From Nocardiopsis sinuspersici (lineage in GTDB: Bacteria; Actinomycetota; Actinomycetes; Streptosporangiales; Streptosporangiaceae), in contig VWVT01000013.1 of the NCBI GenBank assembly GCA_008638415.1, positions 62,001 to 126,000 of the forward strand: a DNA stretch of 64,000 nt, read 5' to 3'. Within the stretch, counting starts at the first letter, position 1. The number at the start of each line of letters is the position of its first letter. Positions 49,756 through 59,403 of the stretch are shown one piece after another. The position numbers and the translations under genes are program-made. The notes beneath the pieces are model-generated. The model was not told the origin of the DNA, ran no database searches, and saw only the letters and a list, made by a program, of their open reading frames with translations.

Positions 49756-50913
49756 CTACGCCGGCAGGCCCAGCTCGCGGGCGATGAGCATCTTCTGCAC
49801 CTCGCTGGTGCCCTCGCCGATCTCCAGGATCTTGGCGTCGCGGTAGAAGCGGCCCACGGGGTAGTCGTTCATGAACCCGTAGCCGCCGAAGACCTGTGTG
49901 GCGTCGCGCGCGTTGTCCATGGCGGCGTTGGAGGCCACCAGCTTGGCGATCGCCGCCTCCTTCTTGAACGGCTCGCCCGCCAGCATCCGCGAGGCCGCGT
50001 CGTAGTAGGCCAGCCGGGCGGTGTGCGCCCGCGACTCCATCTCGGCGATCTTGAACTGGATCGCCTGGTAGCTGCCGATGGAGCTGCCGAAGGCGTGCCG
50101 CTCGTGGGCGTAGCGCACGCTCTCGTCCACGCACCCCTGCGCCAGGCCGACCGACAGCGCTGCGATGGCGATGCGGCCCTCGTCCAGGATCCGCAGGAAC
50201 TGCGCGTACCCGCGTCCGCGCTCGCCGACCAGGTTGGCCTCGGGCACCCGGCAGTCCTCGAACACCAGCTCGTTGGTGTCGGAGGCGTTCCAGCCCACCT
50301 TCGAGTACTTCTGGCCCACCGAGAAGCCCGGCGTCCCCCTCGGCACGAGGATCGAGGAGATCTCCGGCCGTCCGTCCTCCCGCCGACCCGTCACGGCGGT
50401 CACCGTCACCAGGGCGGTGATGTCCGTGCCCGAGTTGGTGATGAACGACTTCGTCCCGTTGATCACCCACTCGCCGCCCTCCAGGCGCGCGGTGGTCTTC
50501 GTGGCCCCGGCGTCGGAGCCGCCGTCCGGCTCGGTCAGCCCGAACGCCCCCAGGGCCTCGCCCGAGCACAGCTTCGGCAGGTAGGCCTTCCTCTGGTCGT
50601 CGGTACCGAACCGGTAGATGGGCATCGCCCCCAGGGACACCCCCGCCTCCAGGGTGATGGCCACCGACGAGTCCACCCGGGCGAGCTCCTCCAGCGCCAG
50701 GCACAGCGCGAAGTAGTCGCCGCCCATGCCCCCGTGCTCCTCGGGGAAGGGCAGCCCGAACAGGCCCATCCGCCCCATCTTGGCGACGACCTCGTACGGG
50801 AAGGCCTCCCGCTCGTAGTAGTCGCCGATGACCGGGGCGACCTCGCTGCGCGCGAACTCCTCCACGGCGGCCCGCAGGTCGGCGTGCTCGGTCGAGAGCT
50901 GGTGACGGTTCAT
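49756..50913 (-). CDS. short/branched-chain acyl-CoA dehydrogenase
   Basis: 385 residues. ACAD marks: CSGEALGAFGLTEPDGGSDA (FAD/acyl site), KSFITNSGTDITALV, RIAIAALSVGLAQGC, QVFGGYGFMNDYPVGRFYRD and EIGEGTSEVQKMLIAREL. In the last motif Glu occupies the usual catalytic-base position (GEGTSE); isovaleryl-CoA dehydrogenases instead have Ala there. An AcdH-like enzyme acting on several branched short-chain acyl-CoAs is therefore more likely than a strict IVD. Its start overlaps the carboxylase alpha stop by ATGA, so translation is coupled. It is the last gene of the three-gene operon. Confidence 0.93.
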   Translation of the reverse strand: MNRHQLSTEHADLRAAVEEFARSEVAPVIGDYYEREAFPYEVVAKMGRMGLFGLPFPEEHGGMGGDYFALCLALEELARVDSSVAITLEAGVSLGAMPIYRFGTDDQRKAYLPKLCSGEALGAFGLTEPDGGSDAGATKTTARLEGGEWVINGTKSFITNSGTDITALVTVTAVTGRREDGRPEISSILVPRGTPGFSVGQKYSKVGWNASDTNELVFEDCRVPEANLVGERGRGYAQFLRILDEGRIAIAALSVGLAQGCVDESVRYAHERHAFGSSIGSYQAIQFKIAEMESRAHTARLAYYDAASRMLAGEPFKKEAAIAKLVASNAAMDNARDATQVFGGYGFMNDYPVGRFYRDAKILEIGEGTSEVQKMLIARELGLPA

Positions 50914-53045
50914 CGCTGGTTCTCCTCGCTGGTGGCGGGGACGGACACGCCCTGGGTGTCGGCGGGTCCGTCCCGAAGGGGTTCGACGGTGACCAGGACG
51001 GCGTCCATGGGTACGGACGCGCCGGGACGCACCGCCACGGTCGCGACGGTCCCGTCGACGGGTGAGGTGACGGAGTGCTCCATCTTCATGGCCTCGACGA
51101 CGACGAGCGGGGTGCCCGCCCGTACCGTCTGCCCCACCCGGACCGGGACGTCGAGCACCGTTCCGGGCATGGGGCTGCGGACCGTGCCGTCGGCGGCGGC
51201 CTCGTCGTCGCGCAGGGCGGCCGCGACGGGCTCCTCGTGCAGGGCCCACGCGGCACCGTCCGTGCCCAGCCACCGGTGCGCGGTGGCCGGGTCGTGGGCG
51301 CGCCTGTAGGTGCGGGTGCGGCCCGCGTAGGTGACGCGCAGCCAGGCTCCGTCGGGGGAGCGGCGGACCCGGGCCGTGGCGGGCCCTCCCGCCCGTCGCC
51401 CCCCGGCGCCCACGACCGGAGCCTCCGGCTCGGCTCCGTCCACACGCACCCGGTAGGTGTCGCGCTCCACGCGCTGTACGTGGACGACGGCGGGGTCGTG
51501 CCGGGGCGCCCGCAGGCGCCACGGCGTCCACGCCCGCTCGCCCATCCGCCACCCGTCGGGGACGGCGAACCGGTCCGCGGTGGCGGGTCCCTCCAGGTCC
51601 AGCTGGTGGTCCAGGGCCGCCGCCGCGTACACGTCCTCGGGAGGGGCCTCGGGGGCGGGCTCGGGCGGGTCGGACTCGATCAGGTCGGTGCTCAGGTCAC
51701 CGGCCACCACGCGCGGGTGGCGCAGCAGGCGGCGCAGGAACGCGGTGTTGGTGACGCAGCCGAGCAGGAGGTAGGCGGCCAGGGCGTGGTCCATCCGGTG
51801 CAGCGCCTTGGCACGGTCGGGGCCCCAGGTGATCACCTTGGCGAGCATCGGGTCGAACGCGGAGGTGATCTCGCCGCCCACGGCGATCCCCGAGTCCACC
51901 CGCACCTCGTGGCCGGAGGGCTCGTGGAGGGACAGGATCGGGCCGCCCGTGGGCAGGAAGCCCCGGTCGGCGTCCTCGGCGTAGATCCGCGCCTCCACGG
52001 CGTGCCCGTGCCAGGACACGTCCTCCTGGGCGAAGGGCAGCGGCTCGCCCGTCGCCACCAGCACCTGGAGCTCGACCAGGTCGACGCCGCGCTCGCCGCG
52101 CACGGCCACGACCTTCTCGGTGACCGGGTGCTCCACCTGGAGGCGGGTGTTCATCTCCAGGAACGAGAAGGACAGCTCACCGTCGGAGCCCGCCTCGGCG
52201 ATGAACTCCACCGTGCCCGCGCCCACGTACCCGCAGGAGCGGGCGGCGGCCACGGCGGCCTCGCCCATGGTGGCGCGCTGGGCCTCGGTGAGCAGCGGGG
52301 AGGGCGCCTCCTCCACCACCTTCTGGTGGCGGCGCTGCAGGCTGCACTCGCGCTCGCCCAGGTGGACGACGTTGCCGTGGCCGTCGGCCAGGACCTGCAC
52401 CTCGATGTGCCGGGGCCGCTGCACCAGCCGCTCCACCAGCAGGGTGGAGTCGCCGAAGGCGGCCAGGGCCTCCCGGCGGGCGGCCGCGGCGCCGGCGGCG
52501 AGCTCGTCGGGGGAGTGCACGGCCCGCATGCCCTTGCCGCCGCCGCCGGCGGAGGGCTTGATGAGCAGCGGATAGCCGATCTCGGCGGCGGCGCCGAGCA
52601 GCGCGTCGTCGTCCATGGGCCGGCCGGGCTTCTCGGTGAACCCGCCCAGGACGGGCACGCCCGCGGCGGCCACCGTGTCCTTGGCGCGGATCTTGTCGCC
52701 CATCGCCTCGATGGCCGAGGGGGGCGGTCCGACGAAGGTCAGCCCGGCGTCGGCGCAGGCCCGGGCGAAGTCGGCGTTCTCGGACAGGAAGCCGTAGCCG
52801 GGGTGCACCATGGCGGCGCCGCCGTCCAGGGCGGCGGCCACGATCGAGGCGGCGTCCAGGTAGCCCTCCACCCGCAGTGCGCGGTCGGCGGCCAGGACGT
52901 GCGGTGAGTCGGTGTCGGCGTCGGTGTACACCGCCACCGAGCCGATCCCCATGCGGTTCAGGGTGCGGATGATCCGCAGTGCGATCTCGCCCCGGTTGGC
53001 GACGAGCACCGCCGCGGGGGTCAGGGGTCGTGGTGTGGTGGTCAA
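50910..53045 (-). CDS. acyl-CoA carboxylase alpha subunit (biotin carboxylase + BCCP)
   Basis: 711 residues. The biotin carboxylase (about 9-455) begins VLVANRGEIALRIIRTLNRM, with the ATP grasp loop KPSAGGGGKGMRAV and HIEVQVLADGHGNVVHLGER-ECS, then EMNTRLQVEHPVTE. After a BT-like linker, the C-terminal biotinyl domain carries VVEAMKMEHSV (biotinylated Lys), preceded by SPMPGTVLDVPVRVGQTVRA. It carboxylates biotin for transfer by the neighbouring beta subunit. Operon position and beta-subunit type point to methylcrotonyl-CoA (leucine degradation) as substrate. Confidence 0.94.
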   Translation of the reverse strand: MTTTPRPLTPAAVLVANRGEIALRIIRTLNRMGIGSVAVYTDADTDSPHVLAADRALRVEGYLDAASIVAAALDGGAAMVHPGYGFLSENADFARACADAGLTFVGPPPSAIEAMGDKIRAKDTVAAAGVPVLGGFTEKPGRPMDDDALLGAAAEIGYPLLIKPSAGGGGKGMRAVHSPDELAAGAAAARREALAAFGDSTLLVERLVQRPRHIEVQVLADGHGNVVHLGERECSLQRRHQKVVEEAPSPLLTEAQRATMGEAAVAAARSCGYVGAGTVEFIAEAGSDGELSFSFLEMNTRLQVEHPVTEKVVAVRGERGVDLVELQVLVATGEPLPFAQEDVSWHGHAVEARIYAEDADRGFLPTGGPILSLHEPSGHEVRVDSGIAVGGEITSAFDPMLAKVITWGPDRAKALHRMDHALAAYLLLGCVTNTAFLRRLLRHPRVVAGDLSTDLIESDPPEPAPEAPPEDVYAAAALDHQLDLEGPATADRFAVPDGWRMGERAWTPWRLRAPRHDPAVVHVQRVERDTYRVRVDGAEPEAPVVGAGGRRAGGPATARVRRSPDGAWLRVTYAGRTRTYRRAHDPATAHRWLGTDGAAWALHEEPVAAALRDDEAAADGTVRSPMPGTVLDVPVRVGQTVRAGTPLVVVEAMKMEHSVTSPVDGTVATVAVRPGASVPMDAVLVTVEPLRDGPADTQGVSVPATSEENQR

Positions 53046-53052
53046 GGGTTCC

Positions 53053-54678
53053 TCACATCCGGAAGACGCCGTAGCCCACCGGTTCCAGCGGCGCGTGGCG
53101 GGCGGCGGACAGGGCCATGGCGAGCACGTCGCGGGTGTCGGCGGGGTCGATCACACCGTCGTCCCACAGGCGTGCGGTGGAGTAGTACGGGCTGCCCTGC
53201 TCCTCGTACTGGTCGCGGATGGGGGCCTTGAACTCCTCCTCGTCCTCGGCGGACCACTCCTCACCGCGCGCGGCGAGCTGGTCGCGGCGGACGGTGGAGA
53301 GCACCGAGGCGGCCTGCTCGCCGCCCATCACCGAGATGCGGGCGCCCGGCCACATCCACAGGAAGCGGGGGGAGTAGGCCCGGCCGCACATGCTGTAGTT
53401 GCCCGCGCCGAAGGAGCCGCCGATGACCACGGTGAACTTGGGGACCCGGGCGCACGCCACCGCGGTGACCATCTTCGCGCCGTGCTTGGCGATGCCGCCC
53501 GCCTCGTAGTCGCGCCCCACCATGAACCCGGAGATGTTCTGCAGGAACACCAGCGGCACGCCGCGCCGGTCGCACAGCTCGATGAAGTGGGCTCCCTTGA
53601 GCGCGGACTCGGCGAACAGGATGCCGTTGTTGGCCACGATCCCGACCGGGTGGCCGTGGATGTGCGCGAACCCGGTGACCAGAGTGGTGCCGTACTCGGC
53701 CTTGAACTCGGTGAACTCGCTGTCGTCCACGACGCGGCCGATGACCTCGCGCACGTCGTAGGGGGTGCGGGTGTCGGCGGGGACCACCCCGTACAGCTCC
53801 TCGGGGTCCAGCGCCGGGGGACGGGGCTCGCGCACCTCCCAGGCGGGAGGCTCGGGCGGTCCCAGGGTGTCGGCGATGCGCCGGACGAGGGTCAGGGCGT
53901 GGGCGTCGTCGTCGGCCAGGTGGTCGGTGACCCCCGAGATCCGCGAGTGCAGGTCGCCGCCGCCCAGTTCCTCGGCGGTGACGACCTCGCCGGTGGCGGC
54001 CTTCACCAGGGGAGGGCCGCCCAGGAAGATCGTGCCCTGGTCGCGGACGATGACCGCCTCGTCGCTCATCGCCGGGACGTAGGCGCCGCCCGCCGTGCAC
54101 GAGCCCAGTACCGCCGCGATCTGCGGGATGCCCAGCCTGGACATGGTGGCCTGGTTGTAGAAGATCCGGCCGAAGTGCTCGCGGTCGGGGAACACGTCGT
54201 CCTGCATGGGCAGGAACGCGCCGCCGGAGTCGGCGAGGTAGACGCACGGCAGCCGGTTGTGCAGCGCCACCTCCTGGGCGCGCAGGTGCTTCTTGACGGT
54301 CATGGGGTAGTAGCTGCCGCCCTTGACCGTGGCGTCGTTGGCGACCACGACCATCGGGCGGCCCATGACGCGGCCCACGCCGGCGATCATCCCCGCTCCG
54401 GGGGCGTCCTGGCCGTCTCGGCCGTAGAGCCCGTAGGCGGCCAGGGGCGCGATCTCCAAGAAGGGGGAACCGGGGTCCAAAAGGAGGTCGACACGGTCGC
54501 GTGGCAGGAGTTTGCCGCGTTCGACGTGCCGTGCCCGGGTCTTCTCCGGGCCGCCCAGGGCGGCGGTCGCGATCCGCTCGCGCAGCTCCAGGGCGAGGGC
54601 GCGGTTCGCCGCCTCGTTGGCGGCGAAGGCGGGCCCGGCGGTGTCCACCGCGGTGCCGAGCACAGATGCCCTGCTCAT
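53053..54678 (-). CDS. acyl-CoA carboxylase beta subunit (methylcrotonyl-CoA type)
   Basis: 541 residues from ATG 54678, with GAGAGGACAAC upstream; an extension of 13 codons overlaps the operator and is rejected. Carboxyltransferase motifs: [77 protein letters not shown] and [20 protein letters not shown]. The [14 protein letters not shown] and [12 protein letters not shown] stretches are typical of MCC-beta rather than acetyl/propionyl-CoA carboxylases. First gene of the operon; a TetR regulator is divergent. Confidence 0.93.
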   Translation of the reverse strand: MSRASVLGTAVDTAGPAFAANEAANRALALELRERIATAALGGPEKTRARHVERGKLLPRDRVDLLLDPGSPFLEIAPLAAYGLYGRDGQDAPGAGMIAGVGRVMGRPMVVVANDATVKGGSYYPMTVKKHLRAQEVALHNRLPCVYLADSGGAFLPMQDDVFPDREHFGRIFYNQATMSRLGIPQIAAVLGSCTAGGAYVPAMSDEAVIVRDQGTIFLGGPPLVKAATGEVVTAEELGGGDLHSRISGVTDHLADDDAHALTLVRRIADTLGPPEPPAWEVREPRPPALDPEELYGVVPADTRTPYDVREVIGRVVDDSEFTEFKAEYGTTLVTGFAHIHGHPVGIVANNGILFAESALKGAHFIELCDRRGVPLVFLQNISGFMVGRDYEAGGIAKHGAKMVTAVACARVPKFTVVIGGSFGAGNYSMCGRAYSPRFLWMWPGARISVMGGEQAASVLSTVRRDQLAARGEEWSAEDEEEFKAPIRDQYEEQGSPYYSTARLWDDGVIDPADTRDVLAMALSAARHAPLEPVGYGVFRM

Positions 54679-54709
54679 GTTGTCCTCTCGTGGAGGGGTG
54701 TTAATGCTC

Positions 54710-54742
54710 ACTAACATCTGCGATGTTAGTAACTACTAACAT
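54710..54742. promoter_or_regulatory. TetR operator in the divergent promoter
   Basis: ACTAACATC-TGC-GATGTTAGT (54710-54730) is a perfect 9-bp inverted repeat. A third half-site, ACTAACAT, follows at 54735-54742. It lies between the carboxylase beta start (54678) and the TetR start (54787). Confidence 0.8.
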
Positions 54743-54786
54743 AGGTGTCCAGGGCCGGGGCGTCTCCGGTGTGAGAAGGAGGGCGG

Positions 54787-55371
54787 ATGGCGGTCAGACC
54801 CGCGGGTCGGCGCAGGACGGCGATCCTGGGCGCGGCGGCACGGCTCTTCGCCGAGCACGGCTACCGGGGCGTGTCCATCGACGACCTCGGACGTGCCGTC
54901 GGCACCACCGGTCCCGCCCTGTACCGGCACTTCCCCGGTAAGCAGGCGCTGCTCGGCGAGGTGCTGGTGGACGTCAGCGACCGGCTGGCGGGCCGGGGCC
55001 GGGAGCTGGTGGCCCGGGCGGCGGGCGCCGAGGAGGCCCTGGACGCGCTGCTGCGCGGGCACATCGCCTTCGCGCTGGACGAGCCTGCCCTGATCACCGT
55101 GCACGACCGGGAGCTGGGCAACCTCACCGCCGCCGACCGGCGCCGGGTGCGCCGCCTCCAGCGCGGCTACGTCGAGCAGTGGGTGGGCGTGCTGGCCGAA
55201 CTCCGCCCGGGCGCTCCGCCCGCCGTTCTGCGCGCCGCCGTGCACGCGGCGTTCGGGCTGCTCAACTCCACTCCGCACAGCCGGGGAGAACTGTCGCGCC
55301 CACAGATGGCGCAGTTGCTGCTGGACATGGGGCGGGCCGCCCTGACCGTGCCCGCCGCCCCGCCGAGCTGA
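54787..55371 (+). CDS. TetR-family repressor of the acyl-CoA catabolic operon
   Basis: 194 residues from ATG 54787 with GAAGGAGG upstream. HTH: GRRRTAILGAAARLFAEHGY, RGVSIDDLGRAVGTTGPALY, RHFPGKQALLGEVL. The ligand domain contains ALDEPALITVHDRELGNLTA, typical of regulators of acyl-CoA metabolism in actinomycetes, often responding to the acyl-CoA ester. Divergent from the beta subunit gene with a perfect palindrome between them. Confidence 0.92.
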   Translation: MAVRPAGRRRTAILGAAARLFAEHGYRGVSIDDLGRAVGTTGPALYRHFPGKQALLGEVLVDVSDRLAGRGRELVARAAGAEEALDALLRGHIAFALDEPALITVHDRELGNLTAADRRRVRRLQRGYVEQWVGVLAELRPGAPPAVLRAAVHAAFGLLNSTPHSRGELSRPQMAQLLLDMGRAALTVPAAPPS

Positions 55372-55569
55372 GCGGGGGAGCGGGAGCGGCAGTGGCGTGA
55401 CCGTGGTGAGCGGGGGCCGCGGAGCCACGGAGGCCCCGGGCCCCGTCGGGGCGTCCCCGGGGCCGGCGCCGGATCCGGGCGGGGAGCGGCACCGAGGCCG
55501 ACCGGTCCCCGCCCGGAGCGGTACGCGGCCGTCTCACCGGCCCGCCCCGCACGCCGACGCGGGCCTTCC

Positions 55570-55854
55570 CTACGGCAGGGTGCCGCCGGTTCCCTCCGCG
55601 GGCGTCATGGTCTCCCCGGGCGTCGTGGTGCTCGTCGGGGCCTCCTGGACGCCGGTGTCCGCCGGAGCCTCCTCCGCCGGGGAGGGGTCCTCCTGCAGGC
55701 TCTCCGCGTCGGGGACGTGCGGCCCCAGCAGGTCGCTGAGGACGTGGCCGAGGATTCCCTCGTCCCGGGGATCGGCGAAGGCGGCGCCCGTGCCGGACAC
55801 CGCCAGTCCTCCGGCCAGTACGGTCGCGACGGCGACCCTGGTGAACGTACGCAT
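55570..55854 (-). CDS. small secreted protein
   Basis: 94 residues. A clear Sec signal, MRTFTRVAVATVLAGGLAVS then GTGAAFADP, with cleavage expected after AFA. The mature part is short and acidic (ILGHVLSDLLGPHVPDAESL, then a Pro/Thr/Glu-rich tail). It would be exported and probably partly disordered. Function unknown; monocistronic. Confidence 0.75.
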   Translation of the reverse strand: MRTFTRVAVATVLAGGLAVSGTGAAFADPRDEGILGHVLSDLLGPHVPDAESLQEDPSPAEEAPADTGVQEAPTSTTTPGETMTPAEGTGGTLP

Positions 55855-56168
55855 AAGTGTTCACGACTCCTTTCGAGTCAGGATCCAGTACTATCCGTGA
55901 TAATTCTGTGACACAGAGTCACCAGTGTCCACGAACCTCCGGATACGGGAGTTTCGAAGCGTCCGCGGACCCTCCTCCGCACAGGGGCGCGCCAAGAAGG
56001 GGCAAAGTCCTCGAAACGCCGTGCGCGGGAGCCGTCGGGCGGTCCGCCCGCTCCATACATTGGCCACCGCGAAGTGGGTAGTGCTGCGTCCAACGGCTAC
56101 GGACGCACTCGGCTGCAGACGCACGCAAGGCGTCCCGCCCCACGACACGGAGAAGGAGCGCTGTACAT
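55855..56168. other. 314-bp leader before the NDH-2-like gene
   Basis: No gene. GTGAC-ACAGA-GTCAC (about 55909-55923) is a short perfect dyad in the divergent region and could bind a regulator; it does not match the Rex consensus. GAGAAGGAGCGC at 56151 is the ribosome site of the following gene. Confidence 0.45.
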
Positions 56169-57542
56169 ATGTCTCGGCCTCGGATCGTGGTGGTCGGCGC
56201 GGGTTTTGGCGGTCTACACACCCTGCGCCACCTCGAACGCCGTATTCCGGCGGGTGCGGCGGACATCGCCCTCGTCGCGCCGCACGACTACATGCTCTAC
56301 AGTCCGCTGCTGCCCCAGGTGGCCTCGGGGCTGCTCACACCGCAGTCGGTGGCCATGTCCGTACACCGGCTCACCAAGCAGACCAGGCTCGTCCCCGGGC
56401 ACGCCATCGGCGTGGACACCCAGGACCGTGTGATCGTCGTACGGCGGCCCACCGGTGAACTCGCCCCGATCCGCTACGACCGGCTGGTCCTGGCGCCCGG
56501 CGGCGTCACGCGGGCCTTCGACATCCCCGGCCTGTCCGAGCACGCCTACGGCGCCAAGACCCTGGCCGAGGCGGTGCTCCTGCGCGACCACGTGCTCTCC
56601 CAGCTCGAACTGGCCAACGACAGCCGCGACCCGGCCGAGCGCGAGGAGCGCTGCCGCTTCGTCGTCGTCGGCGGCAGCTACACCGGCGTGGAGACCGCGG
56701 CCTCGCTCATGCGCCTGTGCGAGGAGGCGGCCAAGCGCTACCCGGACCTGCGCTCGGTGATCCGCTGGCACCTGGTCGACATCGCGCCCAAGGTCCTGCC
56801 CGAGCTCGGCGACCGCCTCGGCAACAAGGCGCTCGACCTGCTGCGCTCCATGGGCATCGAGGTGAAGCTGAAGGTGTCCGTGCGCGAGGTGACCGCCGAC
56901 AAGGTGGTCCTCACCGACGGCCGCGCCCTGCCCTGCCGCACCCTCATCTGGACGGCGGGCGTCTCGCCCAGCCCGCTGATGGAGACCCTGGACAAGCCCA
57001 CCCAGAAGGGCCGCCTGGAGGTGGACCCCGAACTGCGGGTACCCGGCCTCGACGACGTGTTCGCGATCGGCGACGCCGCGGCGGTGCCCAACCTCTCGGA
57101 GGAGAGCGCCTACTGCCCGCCGACCGCGCAGTACGCCACGCGCCAGGCGTCCACCGTCGCCGAGAACGTGGTCTCCTCCATCCTGAGGCGCCCGATGAAG
57201 GAGTTCCGGCACAAGGACATGGGCCTGGTGGTGGACCTGAGCGGGAACGACGCGCTCGCGCGCGTCATGCAGACGGAGCTGAGCGGGCTGCCCGCGCTGG
57301 CCGTCACCCGCGGCTACCACATGATGTCGGTGCCCTCCGCGACCGCGCGGGCGCGCATCCTGGCCAACTGGGGCATCCGGGCGTTCACCGGAGGCGACAT
57401 CTCGCGCCTCGGGTTCGCCGACGGGGGGCGCCCCTCGTCGTTCGTGGCCAACGAGGCGGTCGACTACCTGGACGCGCAGTCCACGCGCAGGGAGGGCGCG
57501 CGCCTGATGGACAACATGCGGGAGCGCTACGGCGAGGACTGA
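56169..57542 (+). CDS. ndh: type II NADH dehydrogenase-like flavoprotein
   Basis: 457 residues. FAD site IVVVGAGFGGLHTLRHL (6-22), second nucleotide site RFVVVGGSYTGVETAASLMR, and LDDVFAIGDAAAVPN. The block SAYCPPTAQYATRQASTVAE, near the quinone-binding region, matches NDH-2 'A..Q'. It is peripheral to the inner membrane face and would pass electrons from NADH to menaquinone without proton pumping. The long C-terminal amphipathic part supports membrane association. Monocistronic, closed by a hairpin. A different FAD-dependent pyridine nucleotide oxidoreductase is possible. Confidence 0.83.
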   Translation: MSRPRIVVVGAGFGGLHTLRHLERRIPAGAADIALVAPHDYMLYSPLLPQVASGLLTPQSVAMSVHRLTKQTRLVPGHAIGVDTQDRVIVVRRPTGELAPIRYDRLVLAPGGVTRAFDIPGLSEHAYGAKTLAEAVLLRDHVLSQLELANDSRDPAEREERCRFVVVGGSYTGVETAASLMRLCEEAAKRYPDLRSVIRWHLVDIAPKVLPELGDRLGNKALDLLRSMGIEVKLKVSVREVTADKVVLTDGRALPCRTLIWTAGVSPSPLMETLDKPTQKGRLEVDPELRVPGLDDVFAIGDAAAVPNLSEESAYCPPTAQYATRQASTVAENVVSSILRRPMKEFRHKDMGLVVDLSGNDALARVMQTELSGLPALAVTRGYHMMSVPSATARARILANWGIRAFTGGDISRLGFADGGRPSSFVANEAVDYLDAQSTRREGARLMDNMRERYGED

Positions 57543-57585
57543 GGGACGCACCGGATCCGCGCGGCCGGCGCCTCCGGCGTACACC

Positions 57586-57613
57586 GGCCGACCGGTCGCG
57601 GGGCCGGTCGGCC
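57586..57613. terminator. convergent hairpin terminator
   Basis: GGCCGACCGG (57586-57595) / CCGGTCGGCC (57604-57613), perfect 10-bp arms with an 8-nt loop, between the convergent NDH-2-like and csoR genes. Confidence 0.75.
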
Positions 57614-57699
57614 CGCGGGCCGCGGCCGCCGGAGCCCCGGGGAGCGTCCTCCCGGAGCCCGGCCCGAACCGGTGGAGCCGGGCGGCCGGAGGGGGACCG

Positions 57700-58026
57700 T
57701 TAGGAGCGGACCAGGCGGGCGATCGCGTCGGAGGCCTCGCGCACCTTCTCGTCCGCCTCCTCGCCGCCGTTGGCGACCGCGTTGGCCACACAGTGCTTGA
57801 GGTGCTCGTCGAGCATGGACAGCGCGAAGGACTGCAACGCCTTGTTCGCCGCCGCGGTCTGGGTCAGGATGTCGATGCAGTACTGGTCGGACTCCACCAT
57901 CCGCTGCAGGCCCCGGATCTGCCCCTCGATACGGCGCAGCCGGTTGATGTGGCTCTGCTTGTCGTCACTGTAACCGTGGGTCGCAGCCATGCTCCCGCTT
58001 CCGTGTCGTTCCTGCTCAGATGCCAT
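57700..58026 (-). CDS. csoR: CsoR-family metal-sensing repressor
   Basis: 108 residues from ATG 58026 (GAGGGGG upstream, itself part of the operator); ATG 57990 is a shorter option. INRLRRIEGQIRGLQRMVES, DQYCIDILTQTAAANKALQS and LDEHLKHCVANAV give Cys50, His75 and Cys79, the Cys-His-Cys Cu(I) triad of CsoR; CstR and RcnR/FrmR differ here. It releases DNA on Cu(I) binding. No copper chaperone or ATPase gene follows, so in this window it only appears to regulate itself. Confidence 0.92.
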   Translation of the reverse strand: MASEQERHGSGSMAATHGYSDDKQSHINRLRRIEGQIRGLQRMVESDQYCIDILTQTAAANKALQSFALSMLDEHLKHCVANAVANGGEEADEKVREASDAIARLVRS

Positions 58027-58030
58027 TACC

Positions 58031-58047
58031 ATACCCCCTCGCGGTAT
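58031..58047. promoter_or_regulatory. CsoR operator
   Basis: ATACCCCCTCGCGGTAT: ATACC/GGTAT arms with a C-rich centre, the usual CsoR box form, immediately upstream of the csoR start. Confidence 0.7.
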
Positions 58048-58294
58048 CCAACGACCGGGGCTGGGAACGCATTCCTCCGGTGTGCGCGCCTCGCGGGTGC
58101 GCGCGTCGCCGCCGAAGTAGCCGTAACAGGAGTTTCCCAGACGAACGGGAACCGGGCACCGGCGCCGGGCGCGGGAACGGTGCCCGCACCGGCCCCCCCG
58201 TGTCCGCCGCCGGACGCCAACACCGGGTCTGGTCTGGGTAAATCGCGGGTGTCGGGTCCTTGCCCGGGTCCCGGGTCGCGCCCACCATGGCGGT

Positions 58295-58540
58295 ATGAAC
58301 GACAGTGCCGAGAACGACATCATGGCCACCATCCGAGGGCTGATCGACGAGGAGCACGCGCTCCGCTCCACCTCCGAGGGGCTGGACCCGAACGACCGCA
58401 CCCGTATGAAGGAGGTCGAGACGGCGCTCGACCAGTGCTGGGACCTGCTCCGGCAGCGGCGGGCCCGCAGCGAGTTCGACCAGAATCCCGACGAGGCCGA
58501 GGTGCGGCCCGCCTCCGAGGTCGAGAACTACCGGCAGTAG
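58295..58540 (+). CDS. DUF2630 family protein
   Basis: 81 residues. IMATIRGLIDEEHALRSTSE, GLDPNDRTRMKEVETALDQC, WDLLRQRRA and NPDEAEVRPASEVENYRQ are the DUF2630 signature: a short helical hairpin protein widespread in actinobacteria. Cytosolic, function unknown. The ribosome site is weak. Divergent from csoR. Confidence 0.9.
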   Translation: MNDSAENDIMATIRGLIDEEHALRSTSEGLDPNDRTRMKEVETALDQCWDLLRQRRARSEFDQNPDEAEVRPASEVENYRQ

Positions 58541-58648
58541 GCACCGAAGGGCGAAACCTCGCGTGCTCCACGCGCGTCAACACGGGTACACCGGCGCCGG
58601 GGCGGGAACCGCACGGCCCCGCCCCCTCTGGAGCACGGAAGGACGTGC

Positions 58649-59290
58649 ATGTTCGCCACACTCACCGGTCTGGGCCTGGCCTCCGCGGCGGGACTCAACG
58701 CCTACATCCCCCTCCTGGCGGTCGGGCTGATCGCCCGCTTCACCGACCTGCTCATGCTCGGCGAGTCCTGGCGGTGGATCGAGCACCCCGTCACCCTCGT
58801 GGTCCTCACCGTGCTGCTGGCCGTGGAGTTCGTCGCCGACAAGGTGCCCGCCTTCGACAGCGTCAACGACGTCCTCCAGACCGTCGTGCGCCCCACCTCC
58901 GGCGGCATCACCTTCGGTGCGGGCGCCTCCGCCGTGGAACTCACCGAACTCACCGGGACCACCGGCGCCGCGTCCGGTGCCGCGGTGGTGGAGGGAGGCT
59001 CCTGGGGGCCGGTCGTGGCGGGTGTGGTCGTCGCCCTGCTCTTCCACCTGGCCAAGGCCCTGGCCCGGCCGGTCGTCAACACCGTGACCGCGGGCTGCGC
59101 CGCCCCGGCCGTCTCCTTCCTGGAGGACGTGGCCAGCCTCGTCACCTCGCTGCTGGCCATCCTGCTGCCCGTCCTCGTCCTCGTCGTGTTCCCGCTCATG
59201 GTGCTGGCCGGGGTGTGGGCGGCCCGGCGCGGGCGGCGCCTGCGCCGCGAACGGCGCGGGGGCGGGGAGGAGGCCGGGGCGGCGGCGTGA
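58649..59290 (+). CDS. DUF4126 membrane protein
   Basis: 213 residues from ATG 58649, with GGAAGGA upstream. It starts TLTGLGLASAAGLNAYIPLL, the DUF4126 signature, and has five to six transmembrane helices, with a basic tail (RRGRRLRRERRGGGEEAG). Integral membrane protein of unknown function, possibly a small-solute channel or transporter. Confidence 0.88.
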   Translation: MFATLTGLGLASAAGLNAYIPLLAVGLIARFTDLLMLGESWRWIEHPVTLVVLTVLLAVEFVADKVPAFDSVNDVLQTVVRPTSGGITFGAGASAVELTELTGTTGAASGAAVVEGGSWGPVVAGVVVALLFHLAKALARPVVNTVTAGCAAPAVSFLEDVASLVTSLLAILLPVLVLVVFPLMVLAGVWAARRGRRLRRERRGGGEEAGAAA

Positions 59291-59403
59291 GCCCGGCGTG
59301 GCGCGCGGACCGGGGCGAGGCGGCCCCGGGTCCGCGCGCACCCGGGCCGAGGTGGCGTAGAACGCATATCCGTACCCGGGCGAATGCCCGTAAAGTGCAG
59401 CCA

